A stretch of DNA of 61,385 nucleotides, taken from NCBI GenBank assembly GCA_015272515.1, contig JACYLN010000108.1, positions 1 through 61,385 on the forward strand, written 5' to 3'. The stretch is from Leptolyngbyaceae cyanobacterium C42_A2020_001 (GTDB lineage Bacteria; Cyanobacteriota; Cyanobacteriia; Leptolyngbyales; Leptolyngbyaceae). The notes beneath the pieces were generated by a model. That model did not search any database. It saw only the letters and a list, made by a program, of their open reading frames with translations, and had not been told where the DNA came from. This document shows, in pieces, positions 19,834-27,624 of this stretch (position 1 is the stretch's first letter; each line of letters opens with the position of its first letter). The position numbers and the translations under genes are program-made.

Positions 19834-20700
19834 ATGGATTCTCAACTCGTCCAGCTTTTTTTGAATGGTATTGCAGTCGGTAGTATTATTGCCCTGGCAT
19901 CCGTGGGCTTAACCCTAACTTACGGCATTCTGCGACTGTCTAATTTCGCCCATGGCGACTTTATGACTTTGGGCGCTTACATTACCCTGCTCGTCAACAG
20001 TTTGGGGTTAAACATCTGGCTCTCGATGGTGGTTGGTGCTCTCGTGACGATCGCCGCCTTTCTTTTGAGTGAAAAAGTTATCTGGGCACCGATGCGATCG
20101 CGTCGCGCCACCTCTGCCACATTGATCATCATTTCCATTGGGCTGGCGTTGTTCATTCGTAACGGCATCATTCTGATTTGGGGCGGCAGTAATCAAAGCT
20201 ACAATCTGCCCGTTGCCGAAGCCCTTCAGTTTGGAACTTTACGCATTCCCAAATACGACCTGATTGTGGTGGGATTGGCACTAGTCGCGATCGCGTCGCT
20301 GCATTACCTACTGCAAAACACCAAGATTGGTAAAGCCATGCGTGCCGTTGCCGATGATCTCGATCTGGCACGAGTAGCAGGCATCCGAGTAGATCAGGTG
20401 ATTCTGTGGACGTGGGTAATTGCAGGCGGGTTAACGGCGCTGGGCGGAGGCATGTTGGGCTTAGTTGAAGCGGTGCGCCCAAACATGGGATGGTTCTTGA
20501 TTTTGCCAATGTTTGCAGCGGTGATTTTAGGTGGGATTGGCAACCCCTATGGCGCGATCGCAGGCGCGTTCGTCATCGGCATTGCTCAGGAAGTCAGCAC
20601 CTATTTCTTACGAACCGAATACAAGCTAGCAGTGGCACTGATAATCATGATGCTGGTCTTGCTCTTTCGTCCTCAGGGCTTATTTAAAGGCACTGCTTAG
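19834..20700 (+). CDS. Branched-chain amino acid ABC transporter permease (LivH type)
   Basis: An integral membrane permease of 288 aa with about eight hydrophobic segments. The pattern GIAVGSIIALASVGLTLTYG, NFAHGDFMTLGAY and the EAA-like loop (KAMRAVADDLDLARVAGI) identify the LivH/NatD family. Cyanobacterial Nat systems carry neutral amino acids with similar components. LivM, the two ATPases and the binding protein are not adjacent, as is common in cyanobacteria. The substrate is therefore inferred only at family level. Confidence 0.9.
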   Translation: MDSQLVQLFLNGIAVGSIIALASVGLTLTYGILRLSNFAHGDFMTLGAYITLLVNSLGLNIWLSMVVGALVTIAAFLLSEKVIWAPMRSRRATSATLIIISIGLALFIRNGIILIWGGSNQSYNLPVAEALQFGTLRIPKYDLIVVGLALVAIASLHYLLQNTKIGKAMRAVADDLDLARVAGIRVDQVILWTWVIAGGLTALGGGMLGLVEAVRPNMGWFLILPMFAAVILGGIGNPYGAIAGAFVIGIAQEVSTYFLRTEYKLAVALIIMMLVLLFRPQGLFKGTA

Positions 20701-20810
20701 GTCCATCCAACCACGTTCATGGATAACAGGCTCAGGCAACAAATGTTGAGTAGTTCTCACTACCCATTACCCGTTCCCTACTACCTGTTATCCATTACCT
20801 ATTCATAAAA

Positions 20811-20927
20811 TTAGATATTGATTAGGTGCGCGTAGATTGCTGCGACCAAGAAGTTAATCGCCAGCAACAAAATTGCCCAGCCAGCGCGGAAAGTGTAAGG
20901 AGGCTTTTTCTCGGTTTGTGTTGCCAT
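20811..20927 (-). CDS. psaX: Photosystem I subunit PsaX
   Basis: The 38-aa product has a short polar start (MATQTEKKPPYTFRAGW) and one transmembrane helix (AILLLAINFLVAAIY), matching the pattern of PsaX, a peripheral single-helix subunit of cyanobacterial photosystem I. The family sequence as I recall it shares the aromatic-FR-xxWAxLLLAINFLVAA core. The ATG at 20927 follows GGAG by 9 nt. An upstream ATG at 20942 would add five residues. PsaX is absent from many cyanobacteria, so its presence narrows the lineage. Confidence 0.88.
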   Translation of the reverse strand: MATQTEKKPPYTFRAGWAILLLAINFLVAAIYAHLINI

Positions 20928-21003
20928 AGGGTTTTGCTCCATAGGGATGACAATAAAACGAATACCAAAGAACGTACAGTTTTGTGACGTTAGTGGAAGA
21001 AAC

Positions 21004-21945
21004 TTAACTTTCCCCAGCATGATACGAACTTCGGACGAGAGGACCAGAGCGCACATGGGAAAACCCCAGGTCACGAGCGATCGCGCCGAGGTCGTCAAAT
21101 TCCTGGGGAGTCCAGTATTTCTGCACCGGAAGATGGTCGAGAGAGGGGCGCATATATTGTCCCAGTGTGAGGCGATCGCAGCCCACAGAACGCAAATCGC
21201 GCAGCGTTTCTACCACTTCGTCCACAGTTTCGCCATGCCCCAACATCAAGCCAGACTTCGTTGGGATCGTGGCATCCAATTGCTTCACCCATTCCAACAC
21301 TCGCAGCGATCGCGTGTACTTTGCTCCCCGTCGCACCAAACCCTGAAGCCGTCCCACCGTCTCAATATTGTGGTTGTAGCAGGCAGGTTTTGCGCTGACG
21401 ACAGTAGCAATCCGTTGCTGTTGCAGGTTATCCGGCGTGACTTCAGGCAGATTTGCATCTCGTCCGCCCCAAAAGTCAGGCGTTAGAACTTCAATTTCAA
21501 CAACTGGATTGCGCTCCCGGATCGCAGTCATCGTTTGCACAAACCAGCCTGCCCCCTGGTCGGGTAAATCATCCCGTGCCACCGAGGTCAGCACCACGTA
21601 TTTCAAACCCAACAAACTCACTGCTTCTGCCACTTTTGTCGGTTCCTCGACATCTAGCGGCATCGGAGAATGTCCCTTATCCACCTGGCAAAAAGCGCAA
21701 CTCCGAGTGCAAGTGGGACCCATGAGCAAAAAGGTAGCAGTTCCCTGAGCGTAACATTCTGCCCGATTAGGACACCGCCCCTCTTCGCAGATGGTGTAAA
21801 TCTGCCGCTGTTTAATGATGCGCTGCACCGTTGAAAGTTCGCTGGCTTTTCCTACGGGGCGACGCAGCCATTCTGGTAAGTTAACTAATTCGGCGCGATC
21901 GCCTTTTGAGGAGGAAAGTTCTGAGGAATTCGTTTCAACAGGCAT
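21004..21945 (-). CDS. lipA: Lipoyl synthase
   Basis: LipA inserts two sulfur atoms into octanoyl chains on 2-oxoacid dehydrogenase and glycine-cleavage proteins. The auxiliary cluster cysteines are C53, C58 and C64 (CEEGRC and ECYA) and the radical-SAM motif is C79-xxx-C83-xx-C86 (CTRSCAFC). The C-terminal [10 protein letters not shown] and VRSSYHA segments are family-typical. Length is 313 aa. Cyanobacteria often have two LipA paralogs; which one this is cannot be told. Confidence 0.96.
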   Translation of the reverse strand: MPVETNSSELSSSKGDRAELVNLPEWLRRPVGKASELSTVQRIIKQRQIYTICEEGRCPNRAECYAQGTATFLLMGPTCTRSCAFCQVDKGHSPMPLDVEEPTKVAEAVSLLGLKYVVLTSVARDDLPDQGAGWFVQTMTAIRERNPVVEIEVLTPDFWGGRDANLPEVTPDNLQQQRIATVVSAKPACYNHNIETVGRLQGLVRRGAKYTRSLRVLEWVKQLDATIPTKSGLMLGHGETVDEVVETLRDLRSVGCDRLTLGQYMRPSLDHLPVQKYWTPQEFDDLGAIARDLGFSHVRSGPLVRSSYHAGES

Positions 21946-22179
21946 AAAGACGGGAATACTAACCTAAAGTGGTCAAAGAGGAATCGTCATGCATACGATT
22001 TTAGAGGCTTTTACTTTGTGAATCATCCAGGCTGGCAGAGGCTAAACTAGTCTTTGCAGATGTCGAGTTATTGAACAGCGCAAGTACAATACTCTGAGTG
22101 ACCGATTTGATTAAAAGCCTGCATAGACCACTGCTTCTTTTCCTCACCCATCTCGCTGGCATCCCTAAGGAGTTCAACT

Positions 22180-22728
22180 GTGGCTAGTCACAAAATCTTG
22201 GTTATTGATGACAGTAACGTGATCCGCAACATGGTTCGCGACATGCTGCCCAAAGGTAACTTTGAAGTTCTAGAAGCAAAAGATGGACTTCAAGGACTAA
22301 ACCTAATTCGTCAAGAGCGTCCCAACCTGATTATGTTGGACTTCCTGCTGCCGAAGATGAGCGGATGGGAAGTGTTCCAGCAGATTCAATCCAGTCAAGA
22401 ACTGCAATCAATTCCGCTTGTGTTGATGTCGGGGCGCAAAGAAGAAGTCACCGAAAAGCTGCAAGAGCCGTTTGAGTATTTTGAATTTGTGCAAAAACCG
22501 TTCGACCAGCGTGAACTGATTGAAGCCATCAAAGCGGCAATGGCAAAGGCAAAACGTCGCCCCATGTCGGTTTCCACAACAGCACCAACAGCAGATGCAG
22601 GCGCATCAGGGTCTTCAGCCGATGTACAGGCATTGAATGAGAAGATCGCCAAAATGCAGGCAGAAATTGACGCACTGAAGAAGCAAATGGGGCAAATTCT
22701 CGCGTTTATCAAGCAAAAGTTGAAGTAG
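22180..22728 (+). CDS. Response regulator with C-terminal coiled coil
   Basis: A receiver domain fills about residues 1-120: acidic pair DD near residue 10, phosphoacceptor D in LIMLDFLLPK (about 54), Ser/Thr in LVLMSGR and Lys in FVQKPF. A Ala/Thr/Ser-rich linker leads to a heptad-like helix (ALNEKIAKMQAEIDALKKQM), which probably mediates dimerisation. There is no DNA-binding domain. The start is GTG at 22180, preceded by TAAGGAG; no ATG fits. A pili or motility role is common for such proteins but not shown here. Confidence 0.87.
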   Translation: MASHKILVIDDSNVIRNMVRDMLPKGNFEVLEAKDGLQGLNLIRQERPNLIMLDFLLPKMSGWEVFQQIQSSQELQSIPLVLMSGRKEEVTEKLQEPFEYFEFVQKPFDQRELIEAIKAAMAKAKRRPMSVSTTAPTADAGASGSSADVQALNEKIAKMQAEIDALKKQMGQILAFIKQKLK

Positions 22729-22829
22729 AACGCTACTTGCATTGCTTCTGTGAGACAGGGCTTCGCGATAGCTATAAGATTTTGTTCTGCCCAAATGCTG
22801 CGTGAATGACTCTCGGCTGTGATTTGCAT

Positions 22830-23120
22830 ATGGAGCTTGAGTGGGATCAGTCAAAAGTTAATGCCAATCTGAAGAAGCACGGCATCAGCTTTGAAGCAGC
22901 CGAAACCGTTTCTGATAACCTAATGGCAGTTATCTTTGACGATGAACCCCATTCTGTAAATAAGCATCGAGAGATTATTATCGGTCACTCTTAGAGAAAT
23001 CGGTTGCTTTTGGTTGCTTTTACTGAACGTTCTAACCCCATTCGTATCATCAGTGCCCGTCCAGTTACTCGAAGCGCGCGCGAAGACGATGGAGGAGCAG
23101 CAGCTAAAATCGCTCCATGA
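22830..23120 (+). pseudogene. brnT: brnT-type toxin gene interrupted by an in-frame TAG
   Basis: The frame starts with MELEWDQSKVNANLKKHGI and reaches EIIIGHS, the standard BrnT (DUF497) ribonuclease-toxin pattern. A TAG at 22,992-22,994 interrupts it. In the same frame the sequence then continues with the expected C-terminal half (RNRLLLVAFTER, then IRIISARPVTR) up to a TGA at 23,120. The nonsense codon falls in the highly conserved GHS-x-R-RLL junction, where family members have an ordinary residue. The toxin should be inactive unless the stop is read through. No brnA-like antitoxin gene is recognisable. Confidence 0.82.
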
Positions 23121-23211
23121 AGAAGGATTACCAATTGATGAAATCGCAAAGCAACTCGGAAGGCAACCTGGCGCGATTGAGTCTCGGCTTAAAAAACTAA
23201 GTTTGTTATGA
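23089..23211 (+). CDS. 40-aa helix-turn-helix peptide overlapping brnT
   Basis: A short frame (MEEQQLKSLHEEGLPIDEIA then KQLGRQPGAIESRLKKL) looks like a homeodomain-like HTH unit seen at the ends of larger bacterial proteins. It starts inside the final codons of the brnT frame, a spacing that resembles toxin-antitoxin gene pairs, where the antitoxin binds DNA. It could be a shortened antitoxin or a remnant. There is no strong ribosome-binding site beyond GGAGG-like bases near the start. Confidence 0.45.
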   Translation: MEEQQLKSLHEEGLPIDEIAKQLGRQPGAIESRLKKLSLL

Positions 23212-23232
23212 ACCCAGTCGCGACTCACCCAT

Positions 23233-23826
23233 CTAATCCAATTCTCGTCGTCCTTCTAAGGCGCGTGCCAGCGTCACTTCATCGGCATATTCCAAATCGC
23301 CACCCATTGGTAGCCCAAAGGCAATGCGGGTAACTTTGGTGAAGGGTTTTAAGAGTTGCCCCACGTAAAGGGTTGTGGTTTCGCCTTCTACGCTGGGGCT
23401 GATGGCAATAATCACTTCTTCAATCTTCTGCTGGCTCACCCGTCGCACCAGGGATTGAATATGCAGTTGATCAGGGCCGATGCCATCCATTGGAGAAATG
23501 AGTCCGCCCAGGACATGATATTTGCCACGATACTCCCGAGTTTTTTCCAGGGCGATCACATCTTTGGAGTCAGCAACGACACACAGAATTGCATTTTCTC
23601 GATTGGGCGCACGGCAAATTTCGCAAACGGGATCGGCGGAAAGATGAAAGCACACCGAGCAAAATCCCACCTGCGTTTTTGCTTCCATCAACGCCATTGC
23701 CAATGCTTTGACTTCTTCTTCGGGTCGCTTAATGATATGCAAAGCCAGCCTTTGAGCCGTTTTAGGACCAACTCCAGGCAAATGTTGAAGCTGCTCGATC
23801 AGGCGAGCTAAAGGACGGGTATAAAT
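23233..23826 (-). CDS. recR: Recombination mediator RecR, apparent ATT start
   Basis: RecR acts with RecO (and RecF) in loading RecA at gaps. The helix-hairpin-helix ([16 protein letters not shown]), the zinc finger C-x2-C...C-x2-C ([16 protein letters not shown]) and Toprim region ([28 protein letters not shown]) are all present. The conserved N-terminus ([15 protein letters not shown]) is encoded upstream of any ATG or GTG, with a TAG just before it. The codon directly before TYR is ATT at 23,824-23,826, preceded by AGAGG at good spacing. This gives 197 aa, the normal length; a TTG at 23,781 would remove the conserved start. Confidence 0.88.
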   Translation of the reverse strand: MYTRPLARLIEQLQHLPGVGPKTAQRLALHIIKRPEEEVKALAMALMEAKTQVGFCSVCFHLSADPVCEICRAPNRENAILCVVADSKDVIALEKTREYRGKYHVLGGLISPMDGIGPDQLHIQSLVRRVSQQKIEEVIIAISPSVEGETTTLYVGQLLKPFTKVTRIAFGLPMGGDLEYADEVTLARALEGRRELD

Positions 23827-23874
23827 CTTGAAAGCCCTCTAAATGTTGGGTTTTAACCTTTCTATTTTAGCGGT

Positions 23875-24592
<718 letters not shown>

Positions 24593-24712
24593 ATGCTGAT
24601 TCTTTCCTGTGTTTTGTTTAGCGGTTGGCTCCTGGCTGCAACGATTGGCTCGTGGGCTTACTTTGCTGGAGATAGCGACCTAGAACGTTCCCTGGCACGA
24701 AAGCTTGGATAA
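24593..24712 (+). CDS. 39-aa single-helix membrane peptide
   Basis: The frame has an excellent ribosome-binding site (GGAGGTT, 7 nt upstream of ATG) and is followed 57 bp later by a strong terminator, so it looks like a complete transcription unit. The peptide has one membrane helix (LILSCVLFSGWLLAATIGSW) and a charged amphipathic tail (DSDLERSLARKLG). Such peptides are often photosystem, NDH-1 or secretion-associated subunits in cyanobacteria, but I do not recognise this one. Confidence 0.72.
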   Translation: MLILSCVLFSGWLLAATIGSWAYFAGDSDLERSLARKLG

Positions 24713-24769
24713 CTTTGCTTGCCTGATTACAAGTTGATGACTCGGTCATAGCCGTCATGAGTGTATAAG

Positions 24770-24803
24770 GATCTCGGATTTAAATGCATCCGAGATCTTT
24801 TTC
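24770..24803 (+). terminator. Rho-independent terminator of the 39-aa peptide gene
   Basis: A perfect 10-bp stem (GATCTCGGAT / ATCCGAGATC, 8-nt loop) is followed by TTTTTC. It lies just downstream of the small peptide gene and isolates it from the histidine kinase. Confidence 0.88.
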
Positions 24804-24934
24804 TTAAATAGTTTGCGAAGTTGAATGACGCTCTATCTTTAGGTAGAAATTAATAAAACGTGACAAAAGATAAAAATTCTTGAAAGGGAAATGGGTTTCC
24901 TAGACGCAGAACGTGTAACTATATCGGAATTTTT

Positions 24935-26860
24935 ATGTCCTATATGCTGAATTATTTACTACAAGAAACTGCGGAACTTAAACAACAAAATAATTGGTTG
25001 AAAAGTCAACTTCAGGAGCAGAATGCTGCTGTTGAGTTATTGAGGCAAGAACGCGATCGCCTCCACCAGGACTGCCTAAAACATCAAACTCAAGTCGATG
25101 ATTTAACCAATCGCCTCTTGCAAACACAGGAAGCGTTGCAGCAGTGCCAGGAGCAGTTAGCGTTGGAACAAAAGGAAAAACACCTGCTACAAGCGGCTGA
25201 GGCAGAGCTTTCAGCCGTTTTAGATAACTGCCCAATCGTAATTTATGTGAAAGATTTAGAAGGACGACTAACGCGCGTCAATCGCGAGTTTGAACAGTTG
25301 CTTAATCTCAAACGAGAAGAGATTTTAGGGCAATCTAGTTATGAATTATTTCCGCCTGAAATGGCAGATACTCACGCAAAAAACGACCAGATGATCGCAA
25401 CCTCAAAAAAGGCGGTTGTTGCAGAGGAAGAAGCCTTACAAGGGGATCAGGTTCATACATATCTTTCGGTAAAATTTCCGATTTTTGACCCTGATGGCAA
25501 TGTGCGATCTGTTGGAGGCATCTCGACAGATATTAGCGATCGCAAACGCATTGAACAAGCGCTGAAGTATAGTGAAGAACGCTATCGCACACTGATTACA
25601 GCCACAGCTCACATTATCTGGGATACCAGTGCTGAAGGAGAAGTTGTTAAACCGCAACCAGGTTGGAGCGCGTTTACAGGACAAACCTTTGAGGAGTTGG
25701 CAGGATGGGGATGGTTGAATGCCGTCCACCCGGAAGACCAGCCCGAAACAGCAAGAAATTGGTCAGCAGCAGTTGCCAACAAAACCATTTATCAAGTGGA
25801 ACATCGGGTACGACGCTACGACGGTGAGTATCGGCACATGAGCGTTTGGGGCGTTCCAATTGTACAGGAGGGGCAAATTCAGGAATGGATTGGGATTCAT
25901 ACGGATATTAGCGATGGCAAGCAAGCAAATGAGGCACTGCAGCGATCGGAAGCCCAGCTACGAGAAAAAGCAGAACAGCTCGAACAAACGCTCATCGAAC
26001 TTCAGCGCACCCAAACCCAGCTTGTGCAAAATGAAAAAATGTCGAGCTTAGGGCAATTAGTGGCTGGCGTTGCCCACGAAATTAACAATCCAGTTAACTT
26101 CATCTACGGCAATCTCAGCCATGCTCACGACTACATTCAAGATTTACTGGACTTGATTGAGCTGTATCGGCAACACTACCCTAATCCTGCTGCTGAAGTT
26201 CAGCGCAGGATCGACACCATTGAAGTAGATTTTTTGACTCAGGATTTGCCCAAGCTGCTGAATTCCATGAAAGTGGGAGCTGATCGTATTCAAAAAATTG
26301 TGGCATCGCTGAGAAACTTCTCGCGCATGGATGAGGCGGAGGTAAAAGCAGTCGATATTCATGAAGGCATCGACAGTACATTGATGATCTTGCAAAACCG
26401 GATTAAGGAGCGTCCCGACCACACCGGAATTGAAATTGTTAAAGACTATAGCCGCCTACCGCTAGTGGAGTGTTATGCGGGGCAGTTAAATCAGGTGTTT
26501 ATGAATATTTTGTCGAACGCGATCGACGCGCTAGATGAAACCTATCAAGGGCAGACGCGATCGCTCCCAGAAGGTTCTACCGCATCACCCATCGCTGCCC
26601 AAATCACGATTCAAACCCGCTTAACCGATGACAACCAGCGGGTGCAAATTTGCATTATCGACAATGCCTCTGGCATGAACGAAGAGGTGCAGCGGCGCAT
26701 TTTTGAGCCATTCTACACCACAAAACCCGTGGGTAAAGGAACTGGGATGGGGCTTTCCATCAGCTATCAGGTAGTGGTGGAAAAACATGGTGGAAATCTC
26801 CATTGCCTTTCAACCCCAGGCGAGGGCACCACATTTGTAATTGAAATTCCAGTTAAATGA
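24935..26860 (+). CDS. Cytosolic PAS-PAS sensor histidine kinase
   Basis: The 641-aa protein starts with a coiled coil of about 95 residues, then two PAS/PAC modules (about 95-205 and 212-330; each ends with the I-TDIS-D motif) and a second coiled coil. The dimerisation helix holds the phosphoacceptor His in GVAHEINNP (about 383). The ATPase part has an N-box (NILSNAIDAL), G1 (DNASGMNEE) and G2 (GKGTGMGLSI). No membrane segment exists, so it senses an internal signal. Neighbouring receivers do not overlap it; a partner cannot be assigned. The ATG at 24935 has a weak ribosome-binding site. Confidence 0.9.
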   Translation: MSYMLNYLLQETAELKQQNNWLKSQLQEQNAAVELLRQERDRLHQDCLKHQTQVDDLTNRLLQTQEALQQCQEQLALEQKEKHLLQAAEAELSAVLDNCPIVIYVKDLEGRLTRVNREFEQLLNLKREEILGQSSYELFPPEMADTHAKNDQMIATSKKAVVAEEEALQGDQVHTYLSVKFPIFDPDGNVRSVGGISTDISDRKRIEQALKYSEERYRTLITATAHIIWDTSAEGEVVKPQPGWSAFTGQTFEELAGWGWLNAVHPEDQPETARNWSAAVANKTIYQVEHRVRRYDGEYRHMSVWGVPIVQEGQIQEWIGIHTDISDGKQANEALQRSEAQLREKAEQLEQTLIELQRTQTQLVQNEKMSSLGQLVAGVAHEINNPVNFIYGNLSHAHDYIQDLLDLIELYRQHYPNPAAEVQRRIDTIEVDFLTQDLPKLLNSMKVGADRIQKIVASLRNFSRMDEAEVKAVDIHEGIDSTLMILQNRIKERPDHTGIEIVKDYSRLPLVECYAGQLNQVFMNILSNAIDALDETYQGQTRSLPEGSTASPIAAQITIQTRLTDDNQRVQICIIDNASGMNEEVQRRIFEPFYTTKPVGKGTGMGLSISYQVVVEKHGGNLHCLSTPGEGTTFVIEIPVK

Positions 26861-26865
26861 GCTGA

Positions 26866-27537
26866 TCAATTCACAATTAATCCGTCTTGTACTCGAATCA
26901 CGCGATTAGTTTGAGCCGCAATATCAGGTTCGTGAGTCACAATCACAATCGTAATCCCTTGCTGGTTTAGCTCCGTCAGCAGGTGCATCACTTCATGGGA
27001 TGTTTCAGTATCCAGGGCACCCGTGGGTTCATCTGCTAGAACCAGCGCTGGACGATTTACCAGAGCACGGGCGATCGCCACTCGTTGCTGCTGCCCCCCC
27101 GAAAGTTGGCTGGGCCGATTGTGCAAGCGATCGCCCAAGCCCACGCGCCCTAACGCTGCGATCGCCCGCTCTCGTCTGCGCTTCCGGGAAACATTGGCAT
27201 ACACCATTGGCAACATCACATTTTCCAGCGCTGTTGACCGTGGGAGCAAATTGAACTGTTGAAACACAAAACCAATCCGCTGGTTGCGAATATAAGCGAG
27301 TTCGTCATTATTGAGCGTCGTCAGGTTTTTCCCTTCCAACACATACTGTCCATTAGATGCGCGATCCAGGCAACCAATGATATTCATTAGCGTGGATTTG
27401 CCCGAACCCGACACCCCCATAATCGAGACGTATTCCCCTTCTTCAATGGTTAAGTCAATTCCCTTTAAAACGGGAACCGTAACCTCTCCTAGTTGGTAAG
27501 TTTTACGAACATCTTCCATCCAAATCATTGTTGCCAT
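26866..27537 (-). CDS. ABC transporter ATP-binding protein (MacB/LolD/DevA type)
   Basis: A 223-aa nucleotide-binding subunit with Walker A (GVSGSGKST, about 41-49), Q-loop ([13 protein letters not shown]), signature LSGGQQQR and Walker B ([12 protein letters not shown]) plus the H-loop (VTHEPD). The MacB/LolD family works with FtsX-type permeases in lipoprotein release or export; DevA-type exporters of glycolipids in cyanobacteria are similar. No permease or HlyD-type adaptor lies next to it, so the cargo is unknown. It is divergent from the GGDEF protein gene with an 87-bp shared spacer. Confidence 0.9.
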   Translation of the reverse strand: MATMIWMEDVRKTYQLGEVTVPVLKGIDLTIEEGEYVSIMGVSGSGKSTLMNIIGCLDRASNGQYVLEGKNLTTLNNDELAYIRNQRIGFVFQQFNLLPRSTALENVMLPMVYANVSRKRRRERAIAALGRVGLGDRLHNRPSQLSGGQQQRVAIARALVNRPALVLADEPTGALDTETSHEVMHLLTELNQQGITIVIVTHEPDIAAQTNRVIRVQDGLIVN

Positions 27538-27624
27538 ACGCTACTCATCAATTTCTATCTCTTGAAAGCACACCTTTATAACTGTTGGTATCATGGATGC
27601 AACCGAGAAATAAACGTTGCCAGT

